Positions 19,593 through 28,326 of a stretch of 64,000 nt of DNA are shown in pieces. The DNA is from RYN-230 sp963841695 (GTDB lineage Bacteria; Actinomycetota; Actinomycetes; Streptosporangiales; Streptosporangiaceae). The first letter of the stretch is position 1. Each line of letters starts with the position of its first letter. The notes below the pieces were generated by a model. The model made no database searches. It saw only the letters and a list, made by a program, of their open reading frames with translations, and was not told the origin of the DNA. The translations under genes and the position numbers were made by a program. The DNA is taken from positions 372,001 through 436,000 of the forward strand of contig CAWJDQ010000003.1 in NCBI GenBank assembly GCA_963841695.1, read 5' to 3'.

Positions 19593-20117
19593 TTGACGGA
19601 AATCGCTGGCCGCGGGGACCACGACGGAGCGTCAGCCCGAGGACGCGGACGACGTCACGCCGCTGGCATCTACGGCACCATCATCACGGCCAGCATCCTG
19701 GCCGCGGCCGGTGATCACGTGCCCACCCTTCCGCTGTCCGTCTCCATCCTGGTCACGCTGGTGGTGTACTGGCTGGCCGAGGAGTATGCCGAGATCCTGG
19801 GCGAGCAGCTGGCGGCCGGACGGCTGCCGACGTGGCCGGACATCCGCTCGGCGCTGGCAGGCACCTGGCCGATGGTCAGCGCGTCCTACATTCCGCTGCT
19901 GGCGCTGATACCGGCGCGGCTGGCCGGCGCCTCGCCGGCGAACGCGGCCACCGTCGGGCTGGTGGTGGCGGTCGTGCTCCTCACGGCCTATGCGTGGGCG
20001 GCTGGCCGGGCCGCGGATCTGCGCGGCAGGCAACTGCTGGCTATCACCTCGGTCGCGGCTGGGCTGGGGCTGGTGATGATCGTCCTCAAGGACGTGGTCC
20101 TCGTCCATCTGCACTGA
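19593..20117 (+). CDS. Hypothetical integral membrane protein
   Basis: A 174-residue protein starting at TTG 19593 behind GAAGGGA. After a basic Gly/Arg-rich head it has about four membrane segments: GIYGTIITASILAAAG, SVSILVTLVVYWLAEEYAEI, ATVGLVVAVVLLTAYAW and LLAITSVAAGLGLVMIV. The YWLAEEYAEILGEQL segment with charged residues in a helix is notable. No known family is recognised. It lies between the nitrilase-like gene and the kinase without overlap. Confidence 0.7.
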   Translation: MTEIAGRGDHDGASARGRGRRHAAGIYGTIITASILAAAGDHVPTLPLSVSILVTLVVYWLAEEYAEILGEQLAAGRLPTWPDIRSALAGTWPMVSASYIPLLALIPARLAGASPANAATVGLVVAVVLLTAYAWAAGRAADLRGRQLLAITSVAAGLGLVMIVLKDVVLVHLH

Positions 20118-20217
20118 GGCGATGGACGCACCGCCCCGGCCGCCGCCCTTCCCAGCCAGATCATGAAGGCACGGGAAAGGCGGGTTTCACTCCCGGACAG
20201 CGGGTAGCTCGCGACCG

Positions 20218-22092
20218 GTGGGAGCGCCGATTGCAACTGGCCATATGGTGGCGGGCCGGTACCGCCTGCTCTCGGCGCTCGGCAACGGCGGGATGGGCAC
20301 GGTGTGGCTCGCCGAGGACGTTCTCCTGTCCCGCCAGGTGGCGGTCAAGGAGGTCTCCCCGCCCGCCGACATGACCGAGCATGAGCGCGAGCTGCTCCGG
20401 GAGCGGACCCTGCATGAGGCGCGGACCGCGGCCCGGCTGAGTCACCCGAACGTGGTCACCATCTACGACGTCGTCGAGGACGACGGGCGGCCGTGGATCG
20501 TCATGGAACTGGTCCGGTCCCGGTCGCTGCGTGACGTGGTGGAAGCGGACGGCCCGCTGACCGCGCAGCAGGCGGCCCTGGTCGGGCTGCAGGTGCTGGC
20601 GGCTTTAAGGGCCGCGCACGCGCTGGGGATCATGCACCGGGACGTCAAGCCCGGGAACGTGCTCATCGACGCGGGCGGGCGGGCGGTCCTGGCCGACTTC
20701 GGGATCGCCCGGACACAGGACAGCCCGGCCCTCACGACGTCCGGCGTGCTCGTGGGCTCGCCGTCGTACATCGCCCCGGAGCGGGCCCGCGGTGAGCAGG
20801 GCGGCCCCGAGTCCGATCTGTGGTCGCTCGGCGCGACGCTCTACGCCCTCGTCGAGGGGCGGCCTGCCTACGATCGCGCCGGGGCCCTGCCCACGCTGAT
20901 GGCGGTGGTGAACGAGGATCCGGATCCGCCGAGCCGGGCGGGGGCGCTGTGGCCGGTGATCCGGGGGCTGCTGGACCACGTGGCGTCGCGGCGGCCAGGC
21001 CCGGCCGAGGCCGAGCAGATGCTGCGCCAGGTCGCCGAGACCGGTGGGTCCGATGCGACCCCGGCGTGGACGCGCGACCCGGTCCCCGGCGCGGATCCCG
21101 GGCGCACCCGCTCTGGCAGCGCGGACAGCGCAGAGCACACGCGCACGCTGCGTCCCTGGGACGCCGGCCCAGACGCCGGGCCAGCACCCGATGCGACAGC
21201 GGACGAGCCCGACCCCGGCGCCCTGCCCGGCGAACCCGACCCGGACGCGCTGCCCGGCGAACCCGACCCCGCCCCCCTGCCGGAGGCGCAGGACGTGGCG
21301 CCCGAACCCGGCAACGAGAGGGCCGGGCTGGTCCCGGGCTTGCCCCGCCGGGCCGGGATCGCGCGGAAACCCCCGCAGACGGGCTCGTCACCACGCCGGC
21401 CCAGGCTCTCCTGGATGCTGGCTGCGGCCGCGGCGCTGGTGCTCGTGGCCGGCGCGGTCGTGGCCATGATCCTGACCAGCCATCATCCGGCTCTGGCCAC
21501 CCCGAACCCGCCCTCCTCCCGGAGCCGTCCGGCAGCCTCCCGCTCCGCCGCACCCCGGCCGAGCGCCACGTCCGCCCCGGCCAGCCCACCGCCGGCCTCG
21601 GCGGCGCCCACGCCGGCCCCGGGATCGGGCACGCTCGGCCCGGCCGTTATCCCGGCTGGCTACCACGCCTTCCGCAATTCGACCGGCTTCTCGATCGCCG
21701 TGCCCAACGGCTGGCGGGTGTCGCACCGGGGCCACTACGTCTATCTGCTGCCCCCGTCGGGAGCGGAGTTCCTGCTCATCGACCAGAGCGACCATCCCAA
21801 GCCCAACCCGCTCAAGGACTGGCAGCAGCAGGAGGCCAACCGGGAAGCCACCTATCCCGGCTACCACCGGATCCGCCTCGAGGCCGTCCACTATGCGCAG
21901 GCGGAAAAGGCCGCGGACTGGGAATTCACCTACTACCGGCAGGGCGTTCTGACCCATGTTCTCAATCGCAACGTCCTGGCCAACTCTCACCACGCCTACG
22001 CCTTGTACTGGTCTACCCCGGAGAGCGAGTGGGGCCAGACCTGGCACATCTTCAAGGTCCTGGCGGACACCTTCCGGCCCGCCGCGCCGTAA
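20218..22092 (+). CDS. Transmembrane Ser/Thr protein kinase (PknB-like)
   Basis: A 624-residue receptor-type kinase. Kinase domain about 12-275: GNGGMGTVW, VAVKEV lysine, HRDVKPGNVL, DFGIART and SYIAPERARG, with all catalytic residues present. A long Pro/Asp/Glu-rich juxtamembrane part contains repeated PGEPDPDALPGEPDP. A membrane helix at about 397-420 leads to a Pro/Ser-rich stalk and an extracytoplasmic C-terminal domain of about 130 residues with no PASTA repeats. GTG 20218 lacks an obvious ribosome site, and an alternative start is ATG 20245 (MVAGRYRLL). The ligand is unknown. Confidence 0.9.
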   Translation: MGAPIATGHMVAGRYRLLSALGNGGMGTVWLAEDVLLSRQVAVKEVSPPADMTEHERELLRERTLHEARTAARLSHPNVVTIYDVVEDDGRPWIVMELVRSRSLRDVVEADGPLTAQQAALVGLQVLAALRAAHALGIMHRDVKPGNVLIDAGGRAVLADFGIARTQDSPALTTSGVLVGSPSYIAPERARGEQGGPESDLWSLGATLYALVEGRPAYDRAGALPTLMAVVNEDPDPPSRAGALWPVIRGLLDHVASRRPGPAEAEQMLRQVAETGGSDATPAWTRDPVPGADPGRTRSGSADSAEHTRTLRPWDAGPDAGPAPDATADEPDPGALPGEPDPDALPGEPDPAPLPEAQDVAPEPGNERAGLVPGLPRRAGIARKPPQTGSSPRRPRLSWMLAAAAALVLVAGAVVAMILTSHHPALATPNPPSSRSRPAASRSAAPRPSATSAPASPPPASAAPTPAPGSGTLGPAVIPAGYHAFRNSTGFSIAVPNGWRVSHRGHYVYLLPPSGAEFLLIDQSDHPKPNPLKDWQQQEANREATYPGYHRIRLEAVHYAQAEKAADWEFTYYRQGVLTHVLNRNVLANSHHAYALYWSTPESEWGQTWHIFKVLADTFRPAAP

Positions 22093-22434
22093 GCGCGATC
22101 AGCGCCGGGAGGCACTTCATGATCACTGGCCTTCGCCGGGGTCAGCCCGGAAAACGAGGTTGATCATGGATCGTCCCCGGACGGAAACGGCTCCGCCCTG
22201 CGTATGAAAGCGCAGCTAGGACACGTCGCCTGGATAGAATTCCTGGTCGGCGTGGAGTACTGTCCAGGGGGATAACCCGCCTTTGGATTGACCGGCCGGA
22301 CATGATTTCCGGCGCAAATGTCAAGCTCGGCAATCGAGATTCTAAAACGACAGTAAAGATTGCCTTCCCCGGCCTGCCCGGACCGGGGCCGGAAATATTG
22401 ATCACGGTAGTCAGAACACCGAAAGGTCAACCTG
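22093..22434. other. Relatively AT-rich intergenic region
   Basis: 342 bases with visibly lower GC than the surroundings. Two short open frames exist on the minus strand, but they lack homology cues and a good start context. A GAAAGG ribosome site near 22420 serves the next gene. Probably a promoter region; no further element was recognised. Confidence 0.4.
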
Positions 22435-24034
22435 GTGCCTGGCGATGAACTGGCTGGTCACGAGAGACCCGATGGGGGGTCAGCGGACCATCCGGCCCGC
22501 AGGGTGACGCGCTACCTGCGTGGCACCAGTGGCCGGTGGCTCGCGATCTTCGGTGGCTCGCTGGGGCTGCTCCTGATCCGCTTCCTGGTGCCCGGGCCGG
22601 TGGGCCAGGCGGACAACCGGGACGGTCCGCGCCTGATGTGCGGGCTCGGCCTGGTGAAGGTCGTCCCGCACGGTCTGCCCACCTTCTTCCGGTACGCCTA
22701 CTTCGAGTACCTGACGAGCCCTAGTTGCGTGGGGAAAGCGCCCTATCCGTCCTCGGAAATCGTGCCGCTGGAAATCGCCCGGGTGCTGACGCCGGTCTTC
22801 GGGCTGCCCGGCGACCTGAACCTGATCGCGCTCGGCGTGCTGATGTGCGTGCTCGCCGCGGTCGCGATCGCCAGCCTGGCCACCGGGTTGCGGATCAGCC
22901 TGTGGGCGCAACTGCTGGTGGCTGCGGCCGTCTGGCTGATCATCGCCGACTCGGCCTTCTTCGACGTGTTCGCCAGCCCGTTCAGTGAGCCCGCCGCCCT
23001 GGTCGGCCTGCTGCTGGTCGCGGCCGGCGTTCTCTACCTGGGGCGGGACTGGCGCCAGACCGTGTTTGGCCTGGTCCTGGCCGGATCCGGCGGATTCCTC
23101 GCGATCTTGTCGAAAGAGCAGTACCTGGTGCTGGCCCTGCCCATCTGCGTCACCCTGGTGCTGGCCGCCAGCCGGGGACCGTGGCGTGGACTCCGCCGGT
23201 TCCGCAACCGGCAGGCCAAGGCGGGGCTCCTGGTCGCCGTGGCCCTGGCGCTGATGGCCGGCGTCTACGCGCTCTGGGACTACACCAGCCGCTACGGCCA
23301 GCGGCTGCACCACATCCAGGCCGTGGACATGATCTTCACCGACATCGTGACCAAACGGTCAACCGCGCCCGCCCAGCTGCGCGCGCTCGGGCTGCCGGTC
23401 AGGTGGGCTAAGTACGCGGGCGACTACTACTGGGACAAGACCTCGATCCGGCTGAGCCCGCTCTACCCCCGCTACGTGGACAAGCTGACTGACCAGAACA
23501 TCGTCCACTACCTGCTGACCCATCCCCGCTACATCCTGAGCGTGGGACAGTCGGCCGCGGTTTTCGCGCAGCAGTTCCGGGTCACCACGCTGGGCGACTA
23601 CCCGGTCTCGGCCGGGCACCCCAAGGGCGCCTATGAATCCCGGGTGATCGCGGTCACCTGGCTGATGCACCAGCTCCCGGCCGGCCTGGGGCTGTGGCTG
23701 TACGTTCCGCTGTGGATCGCCATGGCGGCGATCGGCCTCATCGCGCTGTATCCGGGCGCGGCCCCGGGCCTGGCACCGGGACGGCGCGGTCCTCGTGCTC
23801 TGCATGACCGGGTGCGCGTTCATGGCGTTCATCCCGCCCGCCTACTTCGCCGGTATCTCCACCACCAGGCACATGGTGGGGGCGAACCTCGCCACCGCGG
23901 TCGCCTCCACGGTCAGCGTGGCGCTGGTCGTCTCGCTGATCCAGCAGGCCCTGACCCGGGGTCCCCGGCAGTCCCGGGAGGTGACGGCGGCCGGCGCCGG
24001 CCAGGAGGCGGTCAGTCCGGGACCGCGACGATAA
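22435..24034 (+). CDS. Polytopic membrane protein of unknown function (one frameshift)
   Basis: About 532 residues with some ten membrane helices. A large loop (RYGQRLHHIQAVDMIFTDIV to SIRLSPLYPRYVDKL) is probably extracytoplasmic. Overall architecture recalls GT-C/PMT-like glycosyltransferase or polymer-export membrane proteins, but I see no DxD/ExD motif that settles this. The frame shifts at about 23770 (an extra C before CGGGACGGC) and continues as VLVLCMTGCAFMAFIPPAYF to the stop at 24034, which overlaps the mop end by 23 bases on the opposite strand. GTG 22435 follows GAAAGG. Confidence 0.7.
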
Positions 24035-24221
24035 CGTCGGACGCCTTGATCACCGCCAGCACCGCACGGCCCTCGGCCAGGCCGAGCTCGCGAGCCGCCT
24101 CCACGGTGATGGACGCGACCAGCCGGACGCCGTTCGCGTCCAGGACAACATTGGCGGTGGCCTCACCGGCTGTGATGCTGGTGACGGTCGCCCTGATCTG
24201 ATTACGCGCGCTGAGCTGCAT
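24012..24221 (-). CDS. Mop-like molybdopterin/molybdate-binding (TOBE) protein
   Basis: A 69-residue single TOBE domain: MQLSARNQIRATVTSITAGE, ANVVLDANGVRLVASITVEA and GRAVLAVIKASDVIVAV. Such proteins oligomerise and bind molybdate or tungstate oxyanions in the cytoplasm. ATG 24221 has AAAGGA upstream. It is divergent from the XdhC gene, which also belongs to molybdenum-enzyme biology. Confidence 0.88.
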   Translation of the reverse strand: MQLSARNQIRATVTSITAGEATANVVLDANGVRLVASITVEAARELGLAEGRAVLAVIKASDVIVAVPD

Positions 24222-24335
24222 GCTCACTGTCCTTTCTGGGATCTGGCCTCTCGTGATCATGGCCACCGGCCTGCCCCGGTATCTGCCCCGGCGGGGCGTC
24301 GCCAAAGCGTGGCCCCCCGTGGCAAGCTCGGCAGT

Positions 24336-24872
24336 ATGGGAAACGAGCAGGACAGCCTGGATGAGAGCGCGGCCTGTGAGGTCGCCCATGGTCACGGCAC
24401 TGAGCCGGGGAGCGACCGGACCCTGATCGCGGCGTTCGCCTCGCCCGTCGCCGACTACCTGCTGCGGTACGCCAGCGACGCGGGCTACCGCGTGGTGCTG
24501 CTGGAACCGGACCCCGACGCCGCCGCCCGCGTGCCGAGGGCGGGCTACGAAGTGACCGGCGACGCGACGAAGTACCTGGACCCCGGCGCGGACGTCGTGG
24601 TGACCGACCATCACCGGCCCGAGCTAGGGGTCGTGCTGCGCGACGCGCTGGCCAGCCCGGCTCGCTGGGTCGGGATCATGGGCAACCCCCGGCACCAGGG
24701 ACCCCACATCGAGGCGCTGGCCGACCTGGGCGTGACCGACGCCGACATCGCCCGGGTGCACCGCCCGATCGGGCTCAACATCGGCTCCCGCACGCCGCCG
24801 GAGATCGCCATCGCCACCCTGGCCGGGCTGATCGCCGACCGCAACGGCCGTCCCGGCGGCTTCACCTTCTGA
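24336..24872 (+). CDS. XdhC-type Rossmann-domain protein without the N-terminal CoxI domain
   Basis: 178 residues matching only the C-terminal Rossmann half of XdhC/CoxI proteins, which deliver or sulfurate the molybdenum cofactor of xanthine dehydrogenase-type enzymes. Key segments are VVLLEPDPDAAARV, ADVVVTDHHRPELG, RWVGIMGNPRHQG and RVHRPIGLNIGSRTPPEIA. The usual N-terminal half with its CxxG motif is replaced by about 35 unrelated residues. ATG 24336 has no clear ribosome site. No Mo-hydroxylase genes are in the window. Confidence 0.82.
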   Translation: MGNEQDSLDESAACEVAHGHGTEPGSDRTLIAAFASPVADYLLRYASDAGYRVVLLEPDPDAAARVPRAGYEVTGDATKYLDPGADVVVTDHHRPELGVVLRDALASPARWVGIMGNPRHQGPHIEALADLGVTDADIARVHRPIGLNIGSRTPPEIAIATLAGLIADRNGRPGGFTF

Positions 24873-24903
24873 CTCTCCAGCCACGCCAGCCCCCGACCGG
24901 CGT

Positions 24904-24953
24904 CGTGATCATGGGATTGGTGTGGTTATAGCAACAGCAATCCCATGATCACG
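24904..24953. terminator. Perfect 16-bp inverted repeat between convergent genes
   Basis: Arms 24904-24919 and 24938-24953 are exactly complementary around an 18-base loop. No T-run follows. The element lies between the ends of the XdhC gene and the arabinose-type permease gene, so it is a bidirectional terminator or a REP-like palindrome. Confidence 0.6.
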
Positions 24954-25043
24954 AACTTGGTCTGGGACTGATGTGGTTCACGAGGCTGAAGTGGCGCGTG
25001 CGGCAGGGGCCGGGGCCCGGAGCGGGGGGCCCGGGGCGGGGGG

Positions 25044-25925
25044 TCAGCCTTTGAGGGCGCCGGAGACCAGGCCGCGGACGTAGAACCGCTGCAGGGCCAC
25101 GTAGACCACGATGCACGGGATCATCGCGATCACCGCGCCGGCCAGCAGCAGGCCGTAGTTGACCGACCCGTAGGTCCCGGTCTCCACGTTGCTCAGCGCG
25201 ACCGGCAGGGTGAACAGGCTGTCGTTGGTCAGGAAGCTGAGCGCGCCGAGGAACTCGGTCCAGGAGAACAGGAACGCGAACAGCGCCGTGGTGGCGATGC
25301 CCGGCATGACCAGCGGGCGGTACACCGAGGCCAGGGTGCGCAGCACCGACGCGCCGTCGATCTGCGCCGCGTCCACCATCTCGCCGGGCACCTGGAGGAA
25401 GCTGTTCCGCATCACGAACACGCCGATCGGCAGGTTGAACGTGGTGTAGAACAGCGCCAGCCCGAGGAGGCTGTTCAGCAGGTGCAGGAAGTGCAGTTCC
25501 AGGAACAGCGGGGTGAGCACCGCCTGGAACGGGATCATGAAAGCGAGCAGCACCACGCCGAACGCGAGGCCTGAGTAGCGGAACCGGAACAGCGCGAAGC
25601 CGTACCCGGCCAGCAGCGCCACCAGCGAGGTCAGGATCGCGGTGATCACGGCCACGATCAGGCTGTTGATCACGTTGCGCAGGATGTCGTCCTGGCCGGA
25701 CAGCAGCGTCGTGTAGTTGCCGAAGGTCAGGTGCGAGAAGCTGGCCGCGGACGGCGGGTTGCTGACCGCGGATTCCGGCTGCAGCGACCGGAACACCTCC
25801 CAGAGCAGCGGCAGCACGAACACGGCACTGATCGCCACGCCCGCGATCAGGTACCAGGCCAGCCCGCTGCGGCGGCGTGCGGGACTGCGCCGCCGGGCCG
25901 GCCAGTCGCGGGATGCGGCAGCCAT
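25044..25925 (-). CDS. Sugar ABC transporter permease, MalG type
   Basis: A 293-residue BPD_transp_1 permease with six membrane helices and the cytoplasmic EAA loop EMVDAAQIDGASVLRTLASV, which contacts the ATPase. Start ATG 25925 overlaps the stop of the MalF-type gene (TGATG). No ATPase gene belongs to this cluster; the MsmK-type ATPase at 45172-46416 may serve it. It is part of a three-gene importer next to the GH127 arabinofuranosidase, so arabinosides are the likely cargo (inferred). Confidence 0.92.
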   Translation of the reverse strand: MAAASRDWPARRRSPARRRSGLAWYLIAGVAISAVFVLPLLWEVFRSLQPESAVSNPPSAASFSHLTFGNYTTLLSGQDDILRNVINSLIVAVITAILTSLVALLAGYGFALFRFRYSGLAFGVVLLAFMIPFQAVLTPLFLELHFLHLLNSLLGLALFYTTFNLPIGVFVMRNSFLQVPGEMVDAAQIDGASVLRTLASVYRPLVMPGIATTALFAFLFSWTEFLGALSFLTNDSLFTLPVALSNVETGTYGSVNYGLLLAGAVIAMIPCIVVYVALQRFYVRGLVSGALKG

Positions 25926-26938
25926 CAGTCAGCGTCTCCTTGCAGGTACCGGAACTGGATGAAGGTGATCAGACCGACCACGATGATCAGCACGATGGAC
26001 ATCGCGCTGGCCAGGCCGACGTTGAAGTCGGCGAAGGCGGTCTGGTAGATGGCCATCACCACCGACTCGGTGCTGGTCCCCGGCCCGCCGTCGGTCATGA
26101 TGAAGAACTGGTTGAAGGCCAGGAACGAGTAGACCACCGAGATGATCAGGCTGAGCGCGATCGACCGGCGCATCAGCGGGATCGTGATCCGCCGCTCCGC
26201 GCTCCACCAGGACGCCCCGTCCACCCGGGCCGACTCGTACAGCTCGACCGGGACGCCCTGCATGCCCGCCATCAGCAGCATCATGGTCAGCCCGGAGGCG
26301 AACCAGATGACCAGCACGCTGATCGCGGTCAGCGCCAGCCCGGTGTGCACCAGCCAGGCGGTGGACGCTTTCACGATGCCGAACTTGGCCAGCACGAAGT
26401 TGACCGTGCCGGAGTCCGGCTGGAGCTCGACCACGGCCATGAAGCTCTCCGCGACCAGCCCGACGATGTACGGCAGGAAGATCATCGTGCGGAACACCGT
26501 GCTGCCCGGGCGGTTGGCCCGGACGAACACGGCCAGCGCGTAGCCGAAGACCAGGATCGGCACCGTGACGATCCCGGTGTATTCCAGCGTGAACCGGATC
26601 GACTGGAGGAACACCGAGTTGTGCACCAGCGCGGTGTAGTTGGACAGCCCGATGAAGTGGTACGGGCCGACCAGCGGCCAGTTCGTCAGCGAGATGTAGA
26701 CCCCGAAGCCGAGCGGGATCAGCGCGAAGGCCGTGACGAACAGCAGCGCCGGGGAGATCAGCAACAGGCCGGTACGGGTGGTGCGGCGGGAGGCGGCGGT
26801 GGAGCGCCGCCGCGGCGCGGGCCCACCCGCAGCGGGGCGCCCGGCGGCGGGTCCGCCGCGGGGCAGCCAACTGTGGGTCAGGCCGCCCCGCCGGCGGGCC
26901 TGCTGTTCCGACGGCGGGGCACTGACTTGGCCTGACAC
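25925..26938 (-). CDS. Sugar ABC transporter permease, MalF type
   Basis: About 337 residues. A basic Pro/Arg-rich cytoplasmic head precedes six helices and the EAA loop ELYESARVDGASWWSAERRI. LLLISPALLFVTAFALIPLG is the first helix. GTG 26938 lies 8 bases after the binding-protein stop; the start is uncertain because several upstream-frame codons could serve. It pairs with the MalG-type permease. Confidence 0.88.
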   Translation of the reverse strand: MSGQVSAPPSEQQARRRGGLTHSWLPRGGPAAGRPAAGGPAPRRRSTAASRRTTRTGLLLISPALLFVTAFALIPLGFGVYISLTNWPLVGPYHFIGLSNYTALVHNSVFLQSIRFTLEYTGIVTVPILVFGYALAVFVRANRPGSTVFRTMIFLPYIVGLVAESFMAVVELQPDSGTVNFVLAKFGIVKASTAWLVHTGLALTAISVLVIWFASGLTMMLLMAGMQGVPVELYESARVDGASWWSAERRITIPLMRRSIALSLIISVVYSFLAFNQFFIMTDGGPGTSTESVVMAIYQTAFADFNVGLASAMSIVLIIVVGLITFIQFRYLQGDAD

Positions 26939-26946
26939 GATTCGAC

Positions 26947-28269
26947 TCAGCCCTTCACACTCGCCAGGGTGCTCTGGATTCCGGATTGGCCTGAGGACAA
27001 AGCGCCGCTGACGTTGCCGTTGTACACGGCCTCCTCGAACATCTTGAACCAGGGCGACCCCGGCTCGTTGAAGACCGCGTCGTAGGCCAGGCTGTACTCG
27101 ACCGAGCCCTTGGCCAGCGCCCGCAGGGCCACCGCGTCGTAGGGGTTGGCCGAGGCGAACGCCGGGGTGAGGATGTCGCTGCGGATCGGCGTCATGCCCT
27201 CGGACGGGTACTTCTGCTGCTGGGCGGGCTCCAGCGCCCACTTGATGAACTCCCAGGCCCCGGAGGCGTTGGGCGCGCCGGCCGGGATGACGAAGTCGTC
27301 ACCGCCGTCGAAGGTGCTGTAGGCCCCGCCGTTCACCGCGGGCAGCGGCGCGTCGGCGAACTCGGCCTGCTGCGCCTTGGTGGTGAACTTGGCCGCGATG
27401 CCGTAGTCACCGGGCAGGATGCCGACCTTGCCGGCCTCGAAGTCGGCGCCCCAGGTCAGGCCGTTCTGGGTCTGGTCGGCGGCCGGCACGAGGTGCTGGG
27501 CCCACAGTTCCCGGTAGTCGGTGAGCATGGTCTTGAGCGGGGCGTCGTTCGCGACGTTGGCCTTCTGGTTCCCGAGCGGGCCGCTGATCAGGTGCTGGCC
27601 GGCCGCCCACAGCGACGGCAGCATGGTGAAGCCGAGGCAGCCCTGGCAGTCGCCCGCGAACGAGAAGCCGGAGATCCCGTGCCCGAGCGCGCTGATCTTC
27701 TTGGCGTCCGTGACGATCTGCGCGTAGCTGGTCGGCGGGTCGTTCGGGTTCAGCCCGGCCTTCTTGAACAGCGTCTTGTTGTACCAGAGGACCGAGAGGT
27801 CAGCCAGGTAGGGCAGCCCGTAGTACTGGCCGTTGATCGTGGCCAGCTGGAGGTGCCCCGGGCTGAGCGAGCTCTTGTAGGGCAGGGCGTTGACGTACTT
27901 GGTGAGGTTCATGAGAGCGTTCTCATGACTGAAGGTCGGCACGTCGATGTCGTTCAGGCCGACCACGTCTGGCACCGAGCCGGCCCGGATCGCGGTGGCC
28001 AGCTGGCTGGTGTCGTCGTTGGGCGGCGTCAGGTGCAGCACCACCTTCAGGTTCTTGTGGGTCGCGTTGAAGCCCGCGACCAGGGCCTTGGCCGGGCCGT
28101 CGGTGGCCTGGCGGGCCCAGAAGTGCACCGTGCCGGTGGCGTTCACGCCGAACGTCTTCACGGACTGCGAGCTGGTCGAGCCGGACGAGCCGCCGCAGGC
28201 CGCGGACAGCAGCGCGACGGCTCCCACCACGGCGAACACCAGCGGCTTCTGCTTAGGACGCCATTGCAT
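26947..28269 (-). CDS. Sugar ABC transporter substrate-binding lipoprotein
   Basis: A 440-residue family-1 solute-binding protein. Signal peptide with lipobox LLSAACGG; body segments GTVHFWARQATDG, IRAGSVPDVVGLNDID, LPYLADLSVLWYNKTLFKKAG and FDGGDDFVIPAGAPNASGAWEF are typical of oligosaccharide binders. ATG 28269 has GAGGAGG upstream. First gene of the importer, 57 bases downstream of the GH127 gene and probably co-transcribed with it. Confidence 0.93.
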   Translation of the reverse strand: MQWRPKQKPLVFAVVGAVALLSAACGGSSGSTSSQSVKTFGVNATGTVHFWARQATDGPAKALVAGFNATHKNLKVVLHLTPPNDDTSQLATAIRAGSVPDVVGLNDIDVPTFSHENALMNLTKYVNALPYKSSLSPGHLQLATINGQYYGLPYLADLSVLWYNKTLFKKAGLNPNDPPTSYAQIVTDAKKISALGHGISGFSFAGDCQGCLGFTMLPSLWAAGQHLISGPLGNQKANVANDAPLKTMLTDYRELWAQHLVPAADQTQNGLTWGADFEAGKVGILPGDYGIAAKFTTKAQQAEFADAPLPAVNGGAYSTFDGGDDFVIPAGAPNASGAWEFIKWALEPAQQQKYPSEGMTPIRSDILTPAFASANPYDAVALRALAKGSVEYSLAYDAVFNEPGSPWFKMFEEAVYNGNVSGALSSGQSGIQSTLASVKG

Positions 28270-28326
28270 GTCACTGCCTCCTCGTTGAGGAAAGTCACGT
28301 CTCAGGGGTTGGGGTTATCGGAGGGT

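Noticed and set aside
22142..22430. Two overlapping small minus-strand open frames in the AT-richer spacer
   Set aside because: No ribosome sites, no recognisable motifs and incompatible with each other. More likely spacer.
27910..27927. CATGAGA-GCGT-TCTCATG inverted repeat
   Set aside because: It lies inside the coding sequence of the sugar-binding lipoprotein and encodes conserved residues. Probably chance.
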